Positions 42,810-47,765 of a DNA stretch of 47,765 nucleotides are shown piece by piece. Origin of the DNA: Velocimicrobium porci (GTDB lineage Bacteria > Bacillota > Clostridia > Lachnospirales > Lachnospiraceae); the NCBI RefSeq assembly GCF_009696045.1, contig NZ_VUMT01000020.1, forward strand, positions 1 through 47,765. Direction: 5' to 3'. Numbering within the stretch: position 1 is the first letter of the stretch; every line of letters starts with the position of its first letter. The notes beneath the pieces are model-generated. The model made no database searches. It had not been told where the DNA came from and was given only the letters and a program-made list of their open reading frames with translations. The position numbers were made by a program, and so were the translations under genes.

Positions 42810-44657
42810 ATGGAACAGTTAGAAAAACAGAAGTTATTAGTACGGCGCGCTTTTTTAATTTTATTGGATATATTACTTATAAATTTTGCTGCATGGACAG
42901 CAATTGTGATTCGGTTTGATTTTAGAATATCTCAAGTTGATCCTAAATATTTAGAGTATATATTGAAGTATACATGGATACATGTACCGGTCACACTTTT
43001 CATTTTTTTCATTTTTCGTCTTTATCACAGTTTATGGAAATACGCTAGTATAGAAGAAATGACTAATATAATATATGCCTGCGTTGTTTCTGAGATTGTT
43101 CATTACATTGGAATGAGACGGATTGCAGGCTATCATATGCCAAGGAGTTATTGGCCACTTGATTTACTTTTCCTGGTGGCTACAGTTGGTGTTTCCAGAT
43201 TTTTTTATCGTGCTTTAAGAGCAATTAATAACGAATACCGTACGGATTCTAAAAAGCACATTATGATAATTGGAGCAGGAGAAGCAGCCAGTTCGATTAT
43301 AAAGGAAATTACAATGAGTCAATATTTGGATGGAAGTGTAGTTTGTGCAATTGATGATAATCGTGCAAAATTTCGTAGCTATATTCAGGGAGTAAAGGTA
43401 GTAGGAAATCGGCATGATATTGTATGGGCAGCAGCGAAATATAAAGTAACGGACATTATTATTGCTATCCCATCTATGCCTAGAAAAGAGCTGAAGGAAA
43501 TTATTGAAATATGTAAAGAAACAAATTGTGCATTAAAAATTCTTCCGGGAATGTATCAGTTAATTAATGAGGAGGTAAGTGTAAGTCGTCTTCGGAATGT
43601 GGAAATCGATGATTTGCTTGGGAGAGAGCCGGTACAATTGGATACGGAAAAGATTATTGGTTATGTATCGAATCAGGTAGTTATGGTTACAGGAGGAGGT
43701 GGATCAATCGGAAGCGAACTGTGCCGCCAGATTGTGAAACATTATCCTAAGCAATTGATTATTGTTGATATCTATGAAAACAATGCCTATGATATTCAGC
43801 AAGAATTATTAAGTAAATATCCTAACCTAAATCTGGTAGTTTTAATTGCATCGGTCCGTAATACGAACCGTATGGATTATATTTTTAAAACTTATCAGCC
43901 GGATTTAGTGTACCATGCAGCTGCACATAAACATGTTCCGTTGATGGAAGTAAGTCCAAATGAAGCAATCAAGAATAATGTATTTGGCACCTTGAAATTA
44001 GTACAGGCAGCAGATAAATATCATGTGAAGCGTTTTGTTCAAATTTCAACGGATAAGGCGGTTAATCCGACGAATATCATGGGAGCATCGAAGCGAATCT
44101 GTGAAATGATTATTCAAACATATAATAATCGCTCTAAGACGGAGTATGTAGCGGTTCGTTTTGGAAATGTTTTAGGAAGTAACGGAAGTGTTATTCCATT
44201 ATTCAAAAAGCAGATTGCAGCTGGTGGACCTGTAACAGTTACGCATAAAGATATTATACGATATTTTATGACAATACCGGAAGCGGTGTCACTTGTATTG
44301 CAGGCAGGTGCTTTAGCAAAAGGCGGAGAGATTTTTGTACTTGATATGGGTGAGCCGGTTCGAATTGATGATTTGGCAAGAAATTTGATTCGCTTATCAG
44401 GTTATATTCCGGATCGTGATATTGAGATTAAGTATACGGGGCTTCGTCCGGGGGAAAAATTATTCGAAGAACTTTTAATGGATGAAGAGGGACTTCAGGA
44501 TACGGAAAATAAAATGATACATATAGGAAAACCAATTGAATTTGATGAAGATAAATTTTTACACCAGTTAAGAGATTTGTATCATGTTGTAAATAATGAA
44601 ACGGAAGATGTTCGTTCGTATGTGCAGGAAATCGTACCAACCTATACGGTAAAATAA
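42810..44657 (+). CDS. Membrane-bound nucleotide-sugar 4,6-dehydratase (CapD/WbpM/FlaA1 family)
   Basis: A 615-residue enzyme expected to convert UDP-GlcNAc to a 4-keto-6-deoxy sugar. Four N-terminal membrane helices (FLILLDILLINFAAWTAIVI and others) are followed by a first Rossmann unit (IMIIGAGEAASSIIKEI), then the catalytic domain (MVTGGGGSIGSELCRQI). HAAAHKHVPLMEVSPNEAIK, STDKAVNPTNIMGASKRICE and RFGNVLGSNGSVIPLFKKQI follow. Met replaces Tyr in the YxxxK position, as is normal for this subfamily. GLRPGEKLFEELLMDEE near the end is characteristic. It has its own promoter and may supply the sugar used by the WbaP-type transferase. Confidence 0.93.
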   Translation: MEQLEKQKLLVRRAFLILLDILLINFAAWTAIVIRFDFRISQVDPKYLEYILKYTWIHVPVTLFIFFIFRLYHSLWKYASIEEMTNIIYACVVSEIVHYIGMRRIAGYHMPRSYWPLDLLFLVATVGVSRFFYRALRAINNEYRTDSKKHIMIIGAGEAASSIIKEITMSQYLDGSVVCAIDDNRAKFRSYIQGVKVVGNRHDIVWAAAKYKVTDIIIAIPSMPRKELKEIIEICKETNCALKILPGMYQLINEEVSVSRLRNVEIDDLLGREPVQLDTEKIIGYVSNQVVMVTGGGGSIGSELCRQIVKHYPKQLIIVDIYENNAYDIQQELLSKYPNLNLVVLIASVRNTNRMDYIFKTYQPDLVYHAAAHKHVPLMEVSPNEAIKNNVFGTLKLVQAADKYHVKRFVQISTDKAVNPTNIMGASKRICEMIIQTYNNRSKTEYVAVRFGNVLGSNGSVIPLFKKQIAAGGPVTVTHKDIIRYFMTIPEAVSLVLQAGALAKGGEIFVLDMGEPVRIDDLARNLIRLSGYIPDRDIEIKYTGLRPGEKLFEELLMDEEGLQDTENKMIHIGKPIEFDEDKFLHQLRDLYHVVNNETEDVRSYVQEIVPTYTVK

Positions 44658-44695
44658 GTTTTTGGTAGAAATTAATATAAAGGAAAATATTTGCT

Positions 44696-45031
44696 ATGAA
44701 AATAGATGAAACAATAGGTTTTTTAAGTAGAAATAAGCGTGATTTTTTATTAGAAAAAATAGAGCTATTAACGAAAAAGATAGAAACCTTACAATATATT
44801 ATTTTATTTGGAAGTTACGCAAGGGGGGAAGAAACTGCTACAAGTGATATCGATATTCTTGTGATAACGGAAAAGCCAACAGAACGTTTTTTACGGGGAG
44901 AGCTTTGTAGTGAACTTGAGGAGGAACAGGTTGATTTGATTTTTTATACATTAAATCAGTTTAGAAGTTCAGATTGTTTGTTTGTTAGACAAGTAAAAAA
45001 AGAGGGAGTGGTATTATGGAAGAAAAATTAA
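44696..45031 (+). CDS. MNT nucleotidyltransferase (antitoxin of a HEPN-MNT pair)
   Basis: A 111-residue minimal nucleotidyltransferase. The motif IILFGSYARGEETATSDIDI (GS then D.D) is intact and EQVDLIFYTLNQF supplies the third acidic residue. In HEPN-MNT systems this protein silences the HEPN ribonuclease, in known cases by adding AMP to it. The stop region overlaps the HEPN start by 16 bases. AAAGGAAAA lies upstream of ATG 44696. Confidence 0.9.
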   Translation: MKIDETIGFLSRNKRDFLLEKIELLTKKIETLQYIILFGSYARGEETATSDIDILVITEKPTERFLRGELCSELEEEQVDLIFYTLNQFRSSDCLFVRQVKKEGVVLWKKN

Positions 45032-45483
45032 ATTCTTATATGGGAATGGCATATAGTGACTATTTATATGCAAAAGCAGGTATGGAAGTAGGGAAAAAGT
45101 TCGGTAATTATAATGGTGTAGCTTCTATATGTGCCCAGTCAGCGGAAAAGTATCTGAAAGCAATACTAGAGCAATGCATGACAGATAAGGATGTCTTTTC
45201 CTATTTACATTCTCATAATTTGCGTTCTATTTTAAACTGTATTAAAAGTGAATATTCAGACTTTGATGTTACTTCAAAAGATATTAAATGGCTTGGTGAT
45301 TTTTATTTTGATGCAAGGTATCCGGGAGATAACTTTGTGATTGTTAGTGAAGAAGATGCAAAGGAATGTATTCGTATTGTGGAAGATTTGGAACAAAAAA
45401 CAAGACAATTATTAGAAAACGAAATGAGTAAGCGCAGTCAGAAAAAACGAAAGATTGAAGAGTTAAAGAATTTTTTTATTTAG
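45016..45483 (+). CDS. HEPN-domain protein (toxin of a HEPN-MNT pair)
   Basis: A 155-residue helical protein. YMGMAYSDYLYAKAGMEVGK, the conserved NYNGVASICAQSAEKYLKAI and a late YFDARYPGDNF are typical of HEPN domains of the HI0074 type. The R-x4-6-H ribonuclease motif of many HEPN toxins is not obvious, so activity is uncertain. A basic tail (SKRSQKKRKIEEL) could bind RNA. GAGGGAGTGG precedes ATG 45016. The pair is wedged between two sugar-nucleotide genes without any link to them. Confidence 0.87.
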   Translation: MEEKLNSYMGMAYSDYLYAKAGMEVGKKFGNYNGVASICAQSAEKYLKAILEQCMTDKDVFSYLHSHNLRSILNCIKSEYSDFDVTSKDIKWLGDFYFDARYPGDNFVIVSEEDAKECIRIVEDLEQKTRQLLENEMSKRSQKKRKIEELKNFFI

Positions 45484-45580
45484 TTGATGATTAAAAAACT
45501 TCTTAAAATAGGTTGCTTCTGATAATATCAGATAAAAACAGAAAAAATGGTTAATTTTTGTGCAATTTAAATAAAAATAA

Positions 45581-45609
45581 TTGAATTGCTTATATTGATG
45601 TGGTAAACT
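45581..45609 (+). promoter_or_regulatory. Possible promoter of the NeuB-like gene
   Basis: TTGAAT (45581-45586) and TAAACT (45604-45609) with a 17-bp spacer, about 75 bases before ATG 45683. The -10 box is weak. Confidence 0.4.
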
Positions 45610-45682
45610 TAAAGTAAGAGATACGATAAGTTTTGGTTACCGATGAAATACATGTTTTCAGGTTTTTAGTCAGGAGGAGCGT

Positions 45683-46525
45683 ATGAGTACTTATATTATT
45701 GCAGAATTAGGTGTTAATCATAACGGCGATATAGGGATTGCGAAGAAAATGATAGATACGGCGTTGATTGCTGGATGTAATGCAGTCAAATTCCAGAAAC
45801 GGACAATAGAAAAGGTATATACAAAGGAGTACTTAGACAGTGAACTGGAGAGTCCGTGGGGGAATACGGTTCGAGAGGAAAAAGAACATTTAGAATTTGG
45901 TCAGGAAGAATACGATGAGATTGAAAGATATTGTAAGAAAAAGGGAATAGAGTGGTTTGCATCTGCCTGGGATGTTGAGGCACAAAAGTTTTTACAGCAA
46001 TATAATTTCAAACATAATAAAGTACCGTCTGTTATGCTTCGGAATGATACTTTGTTAGAGATGATTGCGAAAGAAGGAAAATATACTTTTATTGCAACTG
46101 GAATGAGTTCATTTGAAGAGATTGACCATGCTGTTGAAATCTTTAGAAAATACGATTGTCCATTTGAGTTAATGCATTGTAACAGTACTTATCCAATGCC
46201 TAGCAGAGATGCCAATTTAAAGCTAATTGATGTAATGAGAAATCGTTATCGGTGTAAAGTTGGATATAGTGGACATGAGCTTGGCACACTTGTAAGTGCT
46301 TGTGCTGTTGCAATGGGAGCAACATCCATTGAGCGTCATGTAACATTAGATAAAAATATGTATGGTATTAACCAAAAGTCTGCAATTCAGCCATATGAAC
46401 TGTGGAAGCTTGTGCAGGATATCCGTGATACGGAAATGATAATCGGTACAGGTGAGAAGGTTTTGACAAGTGCTGAACAGGAGATGAAGGAATGGGCAGG
46501 ACGGATAAAGAATGATTTTCTTTAA
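45683..46525 (+). CDS. NeuB-family (sialic-acid-synthase-like) protein without SAF domain
   Basis: NeuB enzymes condense phosphoenolpyruvate with an N-acetyl sugar to give nonulosonic acids. The 280-residue protein covers the barrel: IIAELGVNHNGDIGIAKKMI, AVKFQKRTIEK, FIATGMSSFEEI, LMHCNSTYPMP, VGYSGHELG and ATSIERHVTLDKNMYG. The C-terminal SAF/antifreeze-like domain of typical 340-350-residue NeuB is absent. The usual DQAASLEP segment reads NQKSAIQP, changing a conserved Asp to Asn. No neuA or neuC is nearby. It belongs to a short NeuB-like branch whose product I cannot name. AGGAGG precedes the ATG. Confidence 0.82.
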   Translation: MSTYIIAELGVNHNGDIGIAKKMIDTALIAGCNAVKFQKRTIEKVYTKEYLDSELESPWGNTVREEKEHLEFGQEEYDEIERYCKKKGIEWFASAWDVEAQKFLQQYNFKHNKVPSVMLRNDTLLEMIAKEGKYTFIATGMSSFEEIDHAVEIFRKYDCPFELMHCNSTYPMPSRDANLKLIDVMRNRYRCKVGYSGHELGTLVSACAVAMGATSIERHVTLDKNMYGINQKSAIQPYELWKLVQDIRDTEMIIGTGEKVLTSAEQEMKEWAGRIKNDFL

Positions 46526-46650
46526 TTTAACAGATATTGTTGTTTCATAAAGTGATTTTGCGTATAATATGAGAAAGAAATGGATATATAGTATTATAAG
46601 GTATGAATAAATAATAAAAAGTAAACAATAATAACGAAAAAAAGTAGAAA

Positions 46651-47218
46651 ATGAAATATCATGGTAGTGAGAAAAATAGGGCAATAAAAGTAATAGAAGA
46701 TCAGATGTTGCCACTAAGTATACATACAGAGGATAAGGAACAATGGCTTGGAGATGGCGTATACTTATATGAGGAAAAGTTTTATGCATACAGATGGATT
46801 GAAAAGATGCATCAATCCAATATAAGAAAAGAGGAATATGATAGTGGAATTCAAGTACTTGAAAAGTTTATGGTACTTGGAGTAAAAATAGAATATGACA
46901 AAGATAGAGAATATAGGATGAGCAATCCGGAACACTATATCACATTTTGTAATATTGCGGATGCAATAAAGAAAAAGAAATAAGATACAGCATATTAATG
47001 GTTCAAATGAAATTCAGATATGTGTAAAAGACGTGAATATTATTAAAAAAATTTGCAATGTTACAAATGAGCAAGATTGTGAAAAACATATGGAATTGTT
47101 GAAATTATATGACGCATATAATAAAAGGAGAGAGAGTAATGGTAAACGGAAGAACAGTGGAGGAAGAAATATTAAGAGTAAAAGCTATATTGGATGGAAC
47201 GACAAAAGAACAGTTTGA
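46651..47218 (+). pseudogene. ADP-ribosyltransferase-like protein, frameshifted
   Basis: The first frame (46651-46983, 110 residues) begins MKYHGSEKNRAIKVIEDQML with DKEQWLGDGVYLYEEKFYAY. The HGS start and WLGDGVY...EE core recall small ADP-ribosyltransferase-like proteins common in Firmicutes. It stops in an A-rich run (AAAGAAAAAGAAA at 46968-46980). The adjoining frame continues at once with KIQHINGSNEIQICVKDVNI, which looks like the natural C-terminus. A one-base frameshift in the A run, either a mutation or a slippage site, would explain this. The second frame runs on to 47218, over the start of the next small gene. Confidence in the family is modest. Confidence 0.5.
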
Positions 47219-47309
47219 AAAAAATCTTAAAGAATGCGGTTTTAAAGAAGGAAAAATATATTCCCCAAAAGCATATGCATTACAAAATAAAATAAAAAGT
47301 GTTGCTTGA
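47139..47309 (+). CDS. Small hypothetical protein
   Basis: A 56-residue protein, MVNGRTVEEEILRVKAILDG then KNLKECGFKEGKIYSPKAYA, preceded by AAAAGGAGAGAG. Short helical proteins between a toxin-like gene and a SecB-like gene can be antitoxins, but no DNA-binding motif is visible. It overlaps the run-on frame of the preceding broken gene. Confidence 0.5.
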   Translation: MVNGRTVEEEILRVKAILDGTTKEQFEKNLKECGFKEGKIYSPKAYALQNKIKSVA

Positions 47310-47591
47310 TTATGATTGGACTGGTGAGCCAGAGGATGTTGTGTTTAATGCGGAAAGTTCAAAGTATGTTCTGAAGATGGAAATGGTATGTTGGTTCAAC
47401 TTGGTTTGAATATTTTTGAAGATGAAGAACAAAACTATCCATTTAAAATGAAGGTTGAATTAATTGGAGAATTTGAATTAAGAAATGTAGATATAGAAAA
47501 TGAGAAAGATATAAAGAAATATTATGCAAATGCAAATATTGATCCGCTAATATTACCAACAGTAAATATATGGAAAACGATAAATGGTTAG
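47310..47591 (+). pseudogene. SecB-like chaperone remnant
   Basis: The last 67 codons (47388-47591) read MLVQLGLNIFEDEEQNYPFK, then MKVELIGEFELRN and ANANIDPLILPTVNIWK, which resemble SecB-like proteins of Firmicutes. The N-terminal portion lies upstream in another frame (DYDWTGEPEDVVFNAESSK) with no good start. The stretch between the central strands and the end (usually NAIAILFPY...) is missing. Frameshift plus internal deletion make this a pseudogene. Confidence 0.5.
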
Positions 47592-47610
47592 AAATAAAAT
47601 AGGGATTTTT

Positions 47611-47644
47611 GAGACTCTTAGATTTTTTGAGAGTCTCTTTTTTT
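47611..47644 (+). terminator. Terminator after the SecB-like remnant
   Basis: GAGACTCT (47611-47618) and AGAGTCTC (47630-47637) form a perfect stem followed by seven T. Confidence 0.92.
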
Positions 47645-47700
47645 ACTTTATAGGAAACTTCGTCTCCTATAAAGCAAAAACGCTCCGCGAGGATGTGCAC
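47645..47700. repeat. Dispersed hairpin repeat, copy 2
   Basis: CTTTATAGGA and TCCTATAAAG flank AACTTCGTC, then comes GCAAAAACGCTCCGCGAGG, nearly identical to 5974-6030. It continues to the window's end with a further inverted pair (AGATGCG near 47701 and CGCATCT near 47740), not present at copy 1. The reverse strand has an open frame here that is probably one of the spurious short proteins such repeats generate. Confidence 0.85.
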
Positions 47701-47765
47701 AGATGCGAAAGGAGTATTGTTGCAAAAAGCATGCAACACGCATCTGGCACGCAAAGTGGAGCAAG

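Noticed and set aside
47443-47754. 103-codon reverse-strand frame at the right edge
   Set aside because: It spans the dispersed repeat, a terminator and the SecB-like remnant; it looks like a spurious frame produced by the repeat.

Overview
The window is AT-rich, uses strong AAGGAG-type ribosome sites and consensus TTGACA/TATAAT promoters, and carries gene families common in gut Firmicutes (AP2-type accessory proteins, SleB-type hydrolase, Big_2 surface protein, IS200/IS605 elements, YefM-YoeB, HEPN-MNT). It most resembles a Clostridia genome, probably Lachnospiraceae; I cannot name the genus from sequence alone. The dominant content is a very large cell-surface polysaccharide locus.

Layout. 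1-3000: an IS200/IS605 element (dead tnpA, intact tnpB, omega-RNA-like right end) abuts a von Willebrand-A membrane protein gene that has lost its 5' part. 3000-7700: a YefM-YoeB toxin-antitoxin pair, a reverse-strand AP2-type protein, a SleB-type cell-wall hydrolase and threonine synthase. 8122-10587: a highly codon-biased, cysteine-free secreted protein with Big_2 repeats, a good S-layer/major surface protein candidate. 10650-11390: a dead IS200 tnpA. 11421-12000: a YbaK/ProX-type tRNA deacylase. 12122-13945 (reverse): an O-antigen-ligase (Wzy_C) membrane protein. 14108-15394: an AlbA_2 ATP-binding regulator-like gene exactly bracketed by 25-bp direct repeats.

15517-37892 is a 22-gene forward operon. 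It holds an initiating sugar-phosphate transferase, an epimerase, five family-4-type glycosyltransferases, a Wzm/Wzt ABC exporter whose ATPase has a C-terminal substrate domain, a radical SAM/SPASM protein, and a coiled-coil methyltransferase with 51-bp internal repeats. These are followed by a GT-C membrane protein, a class II aldolase, two nucleotidyltransferases, a GT-C/uridine-kinase fusion, a HAD phosphatase, GtrA, a polyprenyl-phosphate-sugar-synthase-type GT2 and a phosphodiesterase-fold protein. Converging on it is a reverse operon manC-gmd-rmd (41003 to 37916), predicted to make GDP-D-rhamnose.

These parts fit an ABC-exporter-dependent glycan: start on undecaprenyl phosphate, extend from GDP-D-mannose/GDP-D-rhamnose, cap by methylation, export by Wzm/Wzt, and ligate through the Wzy_C protein. 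A second branch (GT2 + GtrA + GT-C) would add side groups on the outside. The nearby abundant surface protein makes an S-layer glycosylation locus, like the slg clusters known in Geobacillus and Aneurinibacillus, a reasonable hypothesis. The aldolase/nucleotidyltransferase/kinase block looks like a pathway for an unidentified activated building block.

41222-47765 is accessory: an AAA ATPase with a truncated TOPRIM-like partner, a CapD/FlaA1-type dehydratase, a HEPN-MNT pair, a SAF-less NeuB-like synthase, and a decayed cluster (ADP-ribosyltransferase-like, small protein, SecB-like) that may be the remains of a toxin-antitoxin-chaperone module. A dispersed hairpin repeat occurs at 5974-6030 and again at 47645-47700.
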